Origin: Nyssa sinensis
Lineage: Eukaryota; Streptophyta; Magnoliopsida; Cornales; Nyssaceae
DNA length: 64,000 bases
Direction of reading: 5' to 3'
NCBI GenBank assembly: GCA_008638375.1
Contig: CM018051.1
Coordinates: 33,949,740 to 34,013,739, forward strand
Shown: positions 1 to 9,973 of the stretch, piece by piece
Layout: each line of letters starts with the position of its first letter
How positions within the stretch are numbered: position 1 is the stretch's first letter
Notes under the pieces: generated by a model
Seen by the model: only the letters and a program-made list of their open reading frames with translations
Databases searched by the model: none
What the model was told of the DNA's origin: nothing
Translations under genes and position numbers: made by a program

Positions 1-992
1 CCTTGAAAGGCTTACTGTTATGCTTTACTGTATATATGATATTCCATTTTCATACTCCTATGGAATCACAAATGATCATGCTATGTTTATAAATGCTAGA
101 ATTGTGCTCAGTCACAATATCCATCCGATGCTTCTGTGACGAACTAGTCCGTGAACTGACGCGTGGCAAAAGATGTGAGTTTAACTGAGAGGTATGCCGG
201 GCCTCGAATTACGAAGAGGGACTGCCATCCCCTACTACAGATTATAAGCATCTCGATTGGATTATTGTTATGGATATATTGTTGAATGGTTACTGTTCCT
301 TATGGATTACTGTTTCTTATGGGTTATCTTACGTTATTCATTGGTTTGATTGAAATCGTTTTATTGTGGCAGTACTTTTATTGTGACAGATTATTGTTGA
401 GAAATCCTTATCACTGCTTATTCATTACTCCTGATTGTATATTGTGCCCCACTATTTATTGGCCATCATGGCAACTGTTCTCATTGGCTATCACAGCATC
501 TTACTTCTTATGATTGGCTATCATATTTTTATTCATGGATTCATGTTCTTTATAATCATCGATACCAGTGTCGGAGATCTGGTTTACTTGCTGAGCTTCA
601 TAGCTCATTCCACTCCACTTACCCCCCATTTCAGGTGATGACGCTGCGAGACCCCAGTAGGAGTCTGAGAGCGTAGGGGGACATTTTGAAGTACTATATC
701 AGTCTATGTTAGTTCTCCCATGTATTCACCACCCCCGGGTGCTGGTTACGTTTAGTTCTCATTTTGTCTTATGTAGAACTATGACATGTATTTGATAAAC
801 TTCCGCTGTTTAAGTTATTTAAAAGACTTCCGCAGGATTACTGTAATTGATAAAGACTTCCGCTGTTCATTGTTTAAAATTTTTAGTACATTGCATATTA
901 GTACTATGATACGGAAATGGAAAAAGAAGGGATGGCCCTCGGGTCGGCCCCGCGACACTAGATCCGCTTAGGGTGGGTTTCAGGTCGTGACA
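1..992 (+). mobile_element. Family X LTR, copy F (3' part only, runs off window)
   Basis: This is the terminal part of a family X LTR, the recurrent solo-LTR-like unit of the window. It ends in GGTCGTGACA at 992, the same terminus as copies D (TGTGACA) and, inverted, B (TGTCACGACC). Positions 1-130 align with the last stretch of copy E (63846-64000), including the shared words TGATATTCCATTTT and GTGCTCAGTCACAA. Sense strand is taken as plus by analogy with Tekay, whose LTR begins TGTAAC and ends GTGACA when read in its coding direction. No coding sequence is seen. The stretch 250-560 is T-rich with degenerate short repeats (GATTATTGTT, TGGCTATCA). It interrupts a copia pol fragment at 993; the other end and TSD lie outside the window. 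Confidence 0.75.
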
Positions 993-1938
993 ATTATCAT
1001 TTGCTTGAGAAATAGAAGAAGCATCTAATGTTTCTTCTAAGGTGATCTTAGTATTGGGCTTCTGACCCGTAATATAATCATCCTTTAAAAAGACAACATT
1101 CGTGCTAACGAATACCTTTTTCTCACTGGGATTATAAAAGAACCAGCCTTTTGTCCCCGTAGGATAGCCAATGAAATAGCTCAATTCTAATCTTGGTTCT
1201 AACTTGCTAGTCTTTCCTTTCAGCACATAAGTTGGACACCCCCAGATCTGGTAGTGGTTTAGACTTGGCTACACCTAGTCCAAAGCTCTACTGGAGACTT
1301 GGGAGCAGACTTAGTTGGAACTGAGTTCAAAATATATACTATTGTCTCCAACGCATAACCTCAAAGGAATATAAGCAAATCAGAATAACTCATCATTTAC
1401 CTTATTATCTAAAAGTGTCATGTTTCTCCTCTTTGCTACACCATTCTGCTGAAACATGCTAGGTGCAGACAACTGGGATAAAATTCCATTATCCAACAAA
1501 TGTTGACTGAAGTCAATAGAGAGATATTCCCCATCTCGATCAGATCAAAGTGATTTTATGCTCCTCTCTAATTGCTTTTCCACTTCTGCCCAAAACTCTT
1601 TAAAATTTTCAAAGGCTTCTGACTTGTGGTGCAATAGATAGACATAACCATATCTAGAGTAATCATCAGTAAAAGTAATAAAATACTCATAGCCACTTCT
1701 AGCCCTAATATTTAAAGGTCCACACACATTAGTATGGATTAACTCCAATACTTCTTTGGCCCTATTTCCTTTTGAAGCAAAGGGTTTTCTGGTCATCTTT
1801 CCCTTCAAATAGGATATACAGATTGGCAGTGGTTTAACAAGCAAGGAAGACAAAGTACCCTCCTTACCAGTTTATTAATCCTATTTAGATTAATATGACT
1901 TAGCCTCAAGTGCCATAAATAAGTTGAATTAGTAGAAT
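993..1938 (-). pseudogene. Ty1/copia pol fragment (GAG-pre-integrase to integrase and linker)
   Basis: Broken piece of a copia polyprotein. Reading leftwards on the minus strand, 1938-1860 gives the GAG-pre-integrase zinc region (YLWHLRLSHINLNRINKLV). Next, 1853-1545 gives the start of the integrase core, with HTNVCGPLNIRARSGYEYF and TFTDDYSRYGYVYLL, where the first catalytic Asp of copia integrases lies. After a gap, 1226-993 gives the segment after the core (SYFIGYPTGTKGWFFYNP, KKVFVSTNVVFLKDDY), typical of the linker between integrase and RT. The integrase C-terminal half with the second Asp and Glu is missing or too decayed to see. The fragment is cut on the left by X copy F and stops on the right at a T-run near 1945. 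No RT is in the window. The lineage within copia cannot be settled. Confidence 0.85.
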
Positions 1939-2238
1939 AATTTTTTTTTTAAGTGGTAAAGTTTGTGATGGTTCATTCTTTTCGGTGTTATGCTGCCACC
2001 CTCCCACCCCGTATCGAACCAAACTGGGCCGGGCCAGGCCGGTTTGAGTTCGGGCTTGGGCTTGACCCGTCGTATATATATGTTTTTGGAAAAAATTAAT
2101 TTAAATAATTTTTCATTAAACGCTGTCATTTTATTACTGTTAAAAATAAATCAAAACGCTGTCATTTAGTTACCAGATTAATTAAAACTAAAAATGTCAC
2201 TGTTCTACGATTACGTTTTTTGGTTTTGGTTTGAATCC

Positions 2239-2254
2239 AAAACGACGTCGTTTT
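2239..2254. promoter_or_regulatory. Perfect palindrome AAAACGACGTCGTTTT
   Basis: A 16-bp perfect palindrome centred on GACGTC, an ACGT-core hexamer of the kind bound by plant bZIP factors (established for the family, not shown here). Decayed versions of the same word occur in the family X copies, for example near 17664, 24780, 29515, 43798 and 62900, always close to a CCCGACCCG-like patch. It may be a repeat-borne regulatory site or only a shared ancestry mark. Confidence 0.4.
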
Positions 2255-2310
2255 CTGATTATGTTGGTTTGAATTTTGACTGAACAGTCGTCTTCTTCAT
2301 TAAGAGCGAC

Positions 2311-2386
2311 TGTGTCTGTTCACCATGAACAGACACAACTGAACCTTCATGCCTGTACCAAATAGGCATGAAGAGGTCTATAAATA
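2311..2386 (+). promoter_or_regulatory. Two perfect hairpins upstream of a TATAAATA box
   Basis: TGTGTCTGTTCA (2311-2322) and TGAACAGACACA (2326-2337) form a perfect 12-bp stem with a 3-nt loop. Eight bases on, CTTCATGCCT (2345-2354) and AGGCATGAAG (2364-2373) form a perfect 10-bp stem with a 9-nt loop. A consensus TATAAATA follows at 2379-2386. The spacing (TATA about 6 bp behind the second stem) suggests a promoter, probably of a decayed retroelement LTR reading rightwards. No open reading frame follows, so the promoter role is inferred. Confidence 0.45.
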
Positions 2387-2959
2387 TACACACATTCATT
2401 GCATTAGAATTACATAAGTTTCTACATTCTGTGTTTCATTTTGAAAGAGAGATAAGCGCTATTAGTTCACCAAGCTCATAGACTGTAGTGATGAAAAACG
2501 TCCAAGAAGTCGTGAGCACCATTGCGAGGATGAAATTTTTCTTAAGGACATAGTGTCAAACACTATCCTTGATCTAATTTAGACTTATGATCCTCTGGTT
2601 TTCCAATTTTGTTAGTGTTCTTGTTTAGTTTCCTTACTATGTCCCTGTACTGTAAAATGGGTTTTCTGTTTTTCAATTTTGCTTTGAATTAAAAACTTAT
2701 ACTGTTGTGTTTTTAAAAACAACATTCTCTGTATTTGTTTTTTTTTTTTCTTTCTTTTCTGGTTTGATTCTGGTTCCTTAAAGAACATAAATATATATAG
2801 ACACACATACACACACAATAGATTTTTTTTTTTTTAAACTGATTTAAATATATATATTAAATAACATAAACTTCATCAGTGGATCCCGGAGAAAATGGGT
2901 TTTAGAGAAGATGTTTTGGCCTAGGGTGTAAAATGTTTGTTTTTGAAAATTTAGCCTTG

Positions 2960-3155
2960 ATTCTGATCGGTTTCCATGTAATATGTTCATCTCCACAAGT
3001 CAGGGCCAGCTTTGGCTGCCGAGTAAACCCCAGATGCTTGCAAACACCTCCGCAGCCCACACACATCGGGTGATGAGAGGACTCGAACATGCAACCTTGA
3101 GGGAGTACCCTCCAAGACCTGCCCATCCGAGCTACGCTGCGGGGTTTGCCCATGC
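2960..3155 (-). mobile_element. tRNA-derived SINE (decayed)
   Basis: On the minus strand there is a Pol III box A-like TAGCTCGGATGG (3134-3123), then 33 bases, then a box B-like TGTTCGAGTCC (3089-3079), the layout of a tRNA gene. The flanking bases do not fold into an acceptor stem, and the tRNA-like head is followed by a non-tRNA body (about 3078-2960), so a SINE is the better reading than a tRNA gene. Ends are approximate. No clear target-site duplication was found. Confidence 0.55.
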
Positions 3156-4040
3156 TAGGTTAGAACGATGGAAACTGCTTTAGTCCGAGATGGAGCAGGA
3201 AAAGGAAATCATTTTGAGCTACATATTAGTGGAAAAGTCCACTATTTTCCATTATTTGTACATGGTGGTCCATAGGGAGCATGGTACGAGAAGCAATCCA
3301 TATACTTATCCTAAATCTTGCATCTTAAATGATGTGGCATAATAATATTGATAGTGTAGTAAGTCATGTAATTAATATATCACAGCGAGATTCTGTCATG
3401 TCATTGTCACATTATTTGGAATATAAATTTAGGATAAATTTGTGAGATGTGTAGCAATACTCTTATTCATATTGGCAAATGACTTGCCTCAATTTCAATG
3501 CCAGCACCAGAGATTTGTTTTGGTCGTTTCACGCGCGTACCAAATGATTTCTCATGCCTTCACCGATTTCAGAAGTGAAAATGGCTTTAACTAGCTAGCA
3601 ACTAATTAGTGACTAGGAGATATAACAAATACATTATGAGAAAAAATAATAAATAAACAAAAATTGGATGTCGAAATGTTGGAGGAAGAAAACAGGTGGT
3701 GGAAATGGTACGTAGGAGGCATTATATCTTCCTTTCAGACATGTCCAAGTTCTAATTTTTTGTATTAACTCTTTAACGTAGATCAAAACATTTCTTTAGT
3801 GGACTCTTTTTCTTTCTTTTTCATGCTGCTAGCTGCAGCTCAACACGCAATTGCTTGAATCATGTGTCATTTATTAATAATGCATTTTGTGACTTTATAA
3901 CCTTGTAATGTAAAGCTTGAATAATCATGGTGTTGTAAAATCAGTTATTACATGTTTCACTTGCAGACTAAATTAACTATCCATCTTATAATTAATATTT
4001 AATAAGTTAATAATATCTCATAATTAATAAATTTTTAAGA
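3156..4040. other. AT-rich spacer
   Basis: No gene, tRNA-like unit or LTR end recognised. The DNA is AT-rich with short homopolymer runs, and no reading frame shows a family I know. Confidence 0.5.
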
Positions 4041-4056
4041 AATTAACTTGATTCTA

Positions 4057-4263
4057 CCATCTAAAGGTGTGGTCGAGCGGTAAAAACGTTGAGGATAAAA
4101 TCCAAGCGTCTCGAGTTCGAGTTCGAGTTCGAGTTCCTTCTGTGCCGATCGTTGGCAATTAGAGCTTAAATGGTTGATCTGACTATCACGGGAAGGGAGA
4201 CTTAGTCTAGTGCGCATAAGCTGGCCCAAGATACCCCCTTACTGATTTATCATAAAAAAAAGG
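4057..4263 (+). mobile_element. tRNA-derived SINE with 16-bp target-site duplication
   Basis: Complete SINE of about 207 bp. Box A is TGGTCGAGCGG (about 4069-4079). The box B region is a run of four GAGTTC hexamers (4113-4136), which supplies several overlapping GAGTTCGAGTTC words close to the box B consensus GGTTCGANTCC. The body contains CTATCACGGGAAGGGAG and GGCCCAAGATACCCCC, and the element ends in an A-rich tail (ATAAAAAAAA, to 4263). It is flanked by AATTAACTTGATTCTA (4041-4056) and AACTAACTTGGTTCTA (4264-4279), a 16-bp target-site duplication with two mismatches, as expected of LINE-assisted insertion. Family name not assigned. Confidence 0.8.
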
Positions 4264-4478
4264 AACTAACTTGGTTCTATGCTAGATAATTAATAATTCT
4301 ATTACTTAATAATTAATACATTTTTTTAATTTTTTTATAATATTAATTATTAGAGAGACAAAACAGTTATATATGTATTTAAATATATCTCATTTATGAT
4401 ATTTCTTAATAATTTTATTTATTAATTTAACATATTTAAAGTAAAAAATGTCGTAAGTAAGAAACATAATGATATTAG

Positions 4479-5029
4479 TGATGCTACACTTTTCGGCTCG
4501 CAAGAAATCTAGGCTCCGCGACCTGTAGAATACTCAAAAAGGGGGATTAGAGGGCCACCAGATTGGCTCCGGCGGTAGCCGCTCCGATGCTTAAGTAAGT
4601 AAACTGAATTGAAAAGACTGTATTGAAAGCTAAAGAATGAGCATGAAAATAAAGTGTACCTTTAGGGTTTAATTTTTAGGCCGTGGCTAGGGTGTCATGC
4701 CGAATTTGAGGGAAACGAAGGTGGAGAATGGAGGTCGCCTGAGACCCAGAGCCCTCATCATCCGTTGGTATTGAAATAAGTGACAGTGATGATGAAATGG
4801 CCTGGGTGCTTCTTGATGCAGATTGGGGTTTAGGGTTCCTTCCTTACAAATGAAAGCCGGTGACGGCGGTAATGAAGATTTGGAACTTGGGCCCCTTTCC
4901 CCTACACTTAGAGAGATTCGAGGAAGAAAGCCATGATGTCGCAAAACATAGTGATGTCTTTGTTGTAGCTTCTGTGTACTTGTTTTCTTTCCAGTCTTAT
5001 TATATTAATGTAAATTTTATGAACTATCA
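4479..5029 (-). repeat. 3' LTR of the Tat element (inner end uncertain)
   Basis: 4479-4689 aligns base for base with 11822-12032 of the 5' LTR, with mostly transition differences. From 4690 the two LTRs can no longer be aligned by eye with confidence, although both are of similar length if the inner end is at the ATCA of 5026-5029 (551 bp against 582 bp). A pyrimidine run (TTCTTTTTCCTC, 5041-5052), which would be the polypurine tract on the minus strand, lies about 12 bases inside, supporting that end only weakly. 5030-5374 is 3' UTR without recognisable content. Confidence 0.65.
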
Positions 5030-5374
5030 ATAAAATTGAATTCTTTTTCCTCAAATCTTATGTACCTTGTGTTTGGATGAGTTCTTTTGGCATTAAAACA
5101 CCTTTCCGAACATTTCTAATTAATAACTCTGTTGTATGTTCTGAGAGTAGATCAAAGAAACTTACATAAAACTTGCGCCTTGAACTAAAGTACTTTAAAC
5201 CTGCTCGATATTGTAGTATTCGTTGTTTGTTAGTACATAAGCCAAGTAATCTAAGCCTCAGCTCTGAGGATCTGCCGATCTAGGAAACTTGTGTAAATAG
5301 TAGTTAGGCACTAGTTGAAGATGTCTGGAACTTCTGTCTTTGGATGGACTGGATCATTGATTCTGTATATTGAA

Positions 5375-6009
5375 GATGGACCAGGTTCTGAAGGCCTGTG
5401 CATTAAGGATGGACCAGGCTCTGAAGGCCTGTGCATTAGAGATGGACCAGGCTCTGAAGGCCTGTGAATTTAAAGATGGACCAGGCACTAAAGGCCTATG
5501 CATTAGAGATGGACCACGCTCTGAAGGCCTGTGCATTTAAAGATGGACCAAGCACTAAAGGCCTGTGCATTAGTGATGGACCAGGCTCTGAAGGCCTGTG
5601 CATTTAAAGATGGACCAGGCACTAAAGGCTTGTGCATTAGAGATGGACCGGGTTCTGAAGGCTTGTGCATTTAAAGATGGACCAGGCACTGAGGGCCTGT
5701 GCATTAGAGATGGACCAGGCTCTAAAGGCCTATGCATTTAAAGATGGACCAGGCATTGAGGGCCTGTGCATTAGAGATGGACCAGGCTCTGAAGGCCTGA
5801 GCATTTAAAGGTGGACCAGGCACTAAAGGCTTGTGCATTTAAAGATGGACCAGGCACTAAGGGCCTGTGCATTAGAGATGGACCAGGCTTTGAAGGCCTG
5901 TGCATTTAAAGATGGACAAGGCATTGAGGGCCTGTGCATTAGAGATGGACCAGGCTCTAGAGGCCTGTGCATTAGTGATGGACCAGGCACTAAAGGCCTG
6001 TGCATTAGA
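5375..6009. repeat. 33/34-bp minisatellite with 67-bp higher-order unit
   Basis: About 19 head-to-tail units starting GATGGACCAGGC. Two unit types largely alternate: a 34-mer with CTCTGAAGG and the ending CATTTAAA, and a 33-mer with CACTAAAGG or CATTGAGGG and the ending CATTAGA. The real period is therefore a 67-bp dimer through most of the array. It lies between the pol stop (6051) and the 3' LTR, i.e. in the 3' UTR of the Tat element. The 34-mers break any reading frame, so proline-rich frames through it are not genes. Confidence 0.95.
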
Positions 6010-6050
6010 GATGAACATTTTATGGAGGTATTAAAAAGAAAGAAAAATCT

Positions 6051-7330
6051 CTATTGATAATACTTCCGTAAATGCTCTACATTCCAAGGTCTAGGAATAG
6101 GTTTCCCAGCCATGTCCTCTAGCCAGTAGGTGGTAGGCCTAACAACCTTTGTCACTCTGTAGGGGCCTTCCCAGTTGGGTGACAACTTTCCCATAGTGGG
6201 ATCCTTGGTGTTTGGAAAAGCTCTTCTTAAGACAAAGTCTCCAACTTGAAAGCTGACCGTCTTGAGCCCCACCTTGGAGTTGTTGACCATTCTCTGCTGA
6301 TAGGCTTCCATCGTGATGCTGGCTTGATCCCTTTTTTCTTCAAGCAAATCCAAATTTTTTATCAACTACTGATCATTGGACTCCTGTTCAAAGGCTTCAG
6401 TCCTTAAAGTTAGCATACTGATCTCAACCGGGATTACTGCTTCTGTACCATAGGCCAGTGAGAAGGGAGTTTCAGATGTGGGAGTTCTTCTGATTGTTCT
6501 GTAGGCCCAAAGAACCCCAGGGAGTTCCTTTGCCCACTTTCCTTTGGCCTGCTCCAACCTTTTCTTTAGTCCATCAAGGATCGCTCGATTGGTGACCTCT
6601 GCTTACCCATTTGCTTGTGGATGGCCTGGAGAGGCAAAGTGCTGTCTAATGTTGAGATTTTCACAAAAGTTCTTGAAGACTTTACCAGTGAACTGCGTCC
6701 TATTGTCAGAGATGATCACACGGTGGTATAACGAACCTGCAGACAATGTTTTTCTGGGTGAAGTTTTCAACTTCCTTTTCTGTGATATGTGTTAGAGGTT
6801 CCGCTTCAGCCCATTTAAAGAAGTAGTCAATAGCTACCAAAAGATACTTCCTGTTTGGAGGAGCTTTAGGTAATGGGCCCACGATGTCCATTCCCCACTG
6901 AGCAAAGGGCCAGAGACTGGTAATTGGGATGAGCTCGTGATGAGGCGAACCTTTGGCATTTGTCGCACTTCTAGACGTACTCCTTAGCCTGCCTTAGCAT
7001 GCTAGGCTAGTAATAGCCTTGTGTTAGAGCTCGGTGAGCTATCGTTTTGCCCCCATTATGGTTCCCGCAAATACCTTCGTGTATCTCAGCCAGGACATAT
7101 TGAGATTCCTCTGGAGCTAAGCATTTCAACAGGGGTTGAGAATAAGACCTTCTGTAAAGCTTATTGTCCAGGATCAAGTACCAAGCCGCTCTAATCCGGA
7201 TTCTCCTTGATTTTTTTTTTTTTGTCTTTACGGAGGAGCCTGGATTCTAAATACTAGAGGATTGGGGTCATCCAGTTCTAGGGCTGTTCGGCAATTTGGG
7301 CAACTTGGGCTTCCTCTATGTTGGGTCTTG
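6051..7330 (-). pseudogene. Tat element integrase
   Basis: The C-terminal part of pol. Going leftwards on the minus strand: a zinc-binding end with KCDKCQRFA near 6970, the catalytic-core start MDIVGPLPKAPP (6891, first Asp), VISDN near 6715 (second Asp), then AEVTNRAILDGLKKRLEQAKG near 6600-6540 (Glu). Next come WAYRTIRRTPTSETPFSLAYG and a C-terminal domain with VLRRAFPNTKDPTMGKLSPN, ending at 6051. The DDE triad is present but the frame is broken by TAG at 6971-6973, TAA at 6603-6605 and TAG at 6366-6368, plus a frameshift around 6700. No chromodomain is seen, as expected for Tat rather than chromoviruses. It would act in the nucleus, joining cDNA to host DNA. Confidence 0.9.
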
Positions 7331-7331
7331 G

Positions 7332-7751
7332 CTAGCAGGAAATCTTTACTGCGGAATTTCCTTCTGACTTTAGGCGGGATGCCATGTTTGCCAAAGCATC
7401 TGCTTTACAGTTCTGGCTTCTTTCTATTTTTTGGATAGAGAACGTCTGGAAGGAGTGCTTCAAGAAGTTCACCAGTTCGGAATATCGAAGCATCCTATCA
7501 TCTTTAATGGAGAATTCTCCCAAGACTTGGCTTACCACCAGCTGGGCATCTGAAAAGACTTTAAGGTTTTGAACTTCACATTCTAGAGCCAACTTCATGC
7601 CTAGGATCAGGACTTCATATTCTGCTTCATTGTTGGAGGCTCTGAATCCCAGGCTAATTGCTTTTTTCGACGAGAGCCCGTCAGAGGACTGTAATACCAG
7701 GCCCACTCTTGAGCCCTGATCGGTTGATGACCCATCAATATAGAGTAGCTA
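7332..7751 (-). pseudogene. Tat element second (archaeal-type) RNase H
   Basis: Extra RNase H domain between the normal RNase H and integrase, the diagnostic feature of the Tat lineage. It begins just after a TAG (7749-7751) with YIDGSSTDQGSRVGLVLQ. All four metal-binding positions can be seen: Asp in YIDGSS, Glu in NNEAEYEVL, Asp in VFSDAQLVVSQ and Asp in CKADALANMAS. The domain itself (about 125 residues) is open throughout, unlike the rest of pol. It would degrade RNA of RNA/DNA hybrids during cDNA synthesis. It is separated from the upstream RNase H by the single stop codon. Confidence 0.88.
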
Positions 7752-9100
7752 GGTCCCTGAAGTTTCAATGAGCTGTGCCTTGTCCTGAAGTGCCGGGGTG
7801 AACTCGGCAACGAAATCTGCTAAGGCTTGTCCTTTGATAGAGTTTCGTGGTACATATGATATGTCAAATTCCCCTAACTCCACAGACCACTTCATTGATC
7901 TTCCTAAAACCTCAGGCTTCCTTAATATTGACTTCAGAGGATAGGCGGTTGGGATTTCAATTGGATAAGCTTGGAAATAAGGTCGGAGCTTCCAAGCTGA
8001 TATTACCAAAGCAAAGACTATCTTCTCAACCTCTGGGTATCTTTTTTCTATATCGAGTAGTGCCCTACTGAGGTAGAATATGGGCCTCTGTACTCCCTTG
8101 TCCTGTCTGACTAATGCAGAACTGACCGCATTCTCAAAGACCGTAAGGTATAGGAGTAGTTTTTCCCCTTGGATTGGTTTTGACAGGAGCTCCAGAGAGG
8201 CAAGATATTCCTTCAGTTCTTGAAAAGCATTCTCACATTCTTCCGTCCATTGTAAAGCTTTGTTGCCCTTTAAAGCTCTGAAGAAAGGTAAGCAACGATC
8301 AGTGGACTTGGAGATAAACCTGCTCAGTGCCACAATTCTACCATTCAAAGCCTGAATGTCTTTTCTGGTTTTTGGTGACTCCAGTCCAATCAGAGCTTGG
8401 ATTTGAGTGGGGTCTACTTCGATACCCCTCTAAGAGATGATGTATCCCAAGAATTTTCCCTTCGGCACCCCGAAGGTACACTTTGAGGGATTGAGCTTCA
8501 TCTTGTGTTGTCTTAGGATATCGAAGGTTTGGGATAAGTGCTGGAGGTGACTAACTTTCTGTAAAATTTTGACCAGCATGTCATCAATGTAGACCTCCAT
8601 GGTATTGCCGAGCAGTGGGCTGAATATCTTGTTGACCAACCGCTGATACGTGGCCCCAGCATTATTCAAACCGAACGGCATTACTCTGTAGCAATAGAGA
8701 CCTTGTTCCGTTATGAAGGCTGTCTTCTCCTGGTCTGGAGGGTACATCTGGATTTGGTTATACCCAGAATAGGCATCCATAAAATTCATGAGTTCGTGTC
8801 CTGTAGTAACGTCAACCAACTAGTCTATCCTTGGTAGTGGAAAGCTGTCTTTGGGGCAAGCCTTACTGAGGTCTGTATAGTCAACACAGACCCTCCACTT
8901 GCCATTTTTCTTCTTGACCAGGACGGTGTTGGCCAGCCACTCTGGGTAGAACACTTCACATATCATCTTGGCTTCAAGCAGCCGCTGGACTTCCTCGTTT
9001 ATGATCTGATGCCACTCTGGAGCTAGCAGCCTTCTTTTTTGCCTCACTGGTGGGCGGTCTGCTCCATCATCAGTTTGTGAGTTATGAGGTTCGGATCTAT
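7752..9100 (-). pseudogene. Tat element reverse transcriptase and first RNase H
   Basis: RT runs leftwards from about 9100: LAPEWHQIINEEVQRLLEA, WRVCVDYTDLSKACPKDSFP, AYSGYNQIQM, RVMPFGLNNAGATYQRLVNK, and the catalytic box VYIDDMLVK (about 8590). This is followed by KCTFGVPKGKFLGYIIS. The connection and RNase H follow: ALNGRIVALSRFISKSTD, LLYLTVFENAVSSALVRQD, PIFYLSRALLDIEKRYPEVE, and a tail GQALADFVAEFTP. In-frame stops are TAG at 8820-8822 (in the usual IDxLVD word), TAG at 8430-8432 and TAG at 7749-7751. The YIDD catalytic box is intact. The gag-PR-RT-RNH-aRNH-INT order confirms Ty3/gypsy. Confidence 0.93.
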
Positions 9101-9973
9101 GCCCTCTATGTCTTTGGTTTCCTACGCAAACATAGAGAGGTTGTTTTTCAGAAACCTGATTATTTTCTCTTGCTCGGCATGTGTCAGCTCTGGACCAATG
9201 TACAAATAGCGCCCCTCTGATTCTGAACTGACCAATATTTCGATGGGCTCACTAATGGGTTTGGCCCTGCTGTCACGTCCCCTTGGGCTTAGGGGTTCTT
9301 CGATTCTAGAAGGGCAACCTTCCTTCTCGGGAGTGTGGGAGAGAATTAGATCTGCACAGTCCTGAGCGTACTGTAATTGCTATTTGGTAGTCTTTTCCTT
9401 GAGTGCAATGGCATGGCATTCTCAAGAAGTTGGCTGGCACCCTTTGACAGAATAAACATTCTGATTGTGAATATAATTCAAACATTGATGGAGGGTCGAG
9501 GTAACCACCCCTATCTGGTGCAGCCATGGTCTCCCAATTATGACATTGTAGGGAGATTTCATATTCAACACCATGTATTCTGAGATGGTGGTTTTCTATC
9601 CTTCACATTCCCCTATTGTAGTAGGCAGGTCGATCCTTCCCAATGGGGTACTGAGATTACCATCAAACATTGCCATTACGGCAGTGGTAGGCTTGATGCT
9701 GTTGTGGTCCATCCTTATCTGTTTGAGCGGCTCATAGAACAGTATATTGACGGAGTTGCCAGTGTCAACCAGAACTCTTCTGATCTCGAAGTTGGCAATC
9801 TTGAGAGTGATGACGAGGGCATCGCTGTGAGGGCAGTGTACCCCTGTTAGATCCTGTTCTGTGAACTGGATCTTCGGTTCTGGTTTGAGCCTTTTTTCAA
9901 CATTGGTGATCTGCAATACGTCTAGGGCAGCCCTGGCCTCCCGAACATACCTCTTTCTTGCTCTGTTTGACAT
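9101..9973 (-). pseudogene. Tat element aspartic protease and spacer
   Basis: The protease is seen in 9973-9596: TGVHCPHSDALVITLKIANF leads to the active site RRVLVDTGNSVNILF (DTG triad intact), then GRIDLPTTIGECEG. A stop (TAG, 9596-9598) follows in a place where related elements read on. The next stretch continues in the same frame and then others (EYMVLNMKSPYNV, 9590-9550) to the RT start. It would cleave the gag-pol polyprotein inside virus-like particles. It overlaps the end of the gag frame in another frame (9922-9973). Confidence 0.85.

Larger units (their letters stand above)
1939..2900. other. AT-rich intergenic or decayed repeat with GC-rich patch and hairpins
   Basis: No coding sequence recognised. 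It begins with a T-run and a GC-rich, GGGCCGGGC-like patch (2025-2070), then AT-rich DNA. A perfect 16-bp palindrome lies at 2239-2254 and a TATA-proximal hairpin block at 2311-2386 (listed separately). A third imperfect hairpin is at about 2546-2572 (AAGGACATAGTGT pairing with ACACTATCCTT). The section 2270-2580 reads like the U3/R part of a copia-type LTR, but I could not find matching TG/CA ends, PBS or partner copy, so its class is left open. From 2590 to 2900 I see only AT-rich sequence. Confidence 0.4.

Noticed and set aside
2960..3155. Functional tRNA gene on the minus strand
   Set aside because: Boxes A and B are present but no acceptor stem pairs and a SINE-like body follows.
4687..4944. 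85-residue frame on the minus strand, as a gene
   Set aside because: It lies in the 3' LTR/3' UTR zone of the Tat element and matches no family I know; kept only as possible captured sequence.
5354..6057. Proline/serine-rich or glycine/acid-rich frames on both strands
   Set aside because: They are translations of the 33/34-bp minisatellite; 34-bp units break the frame.
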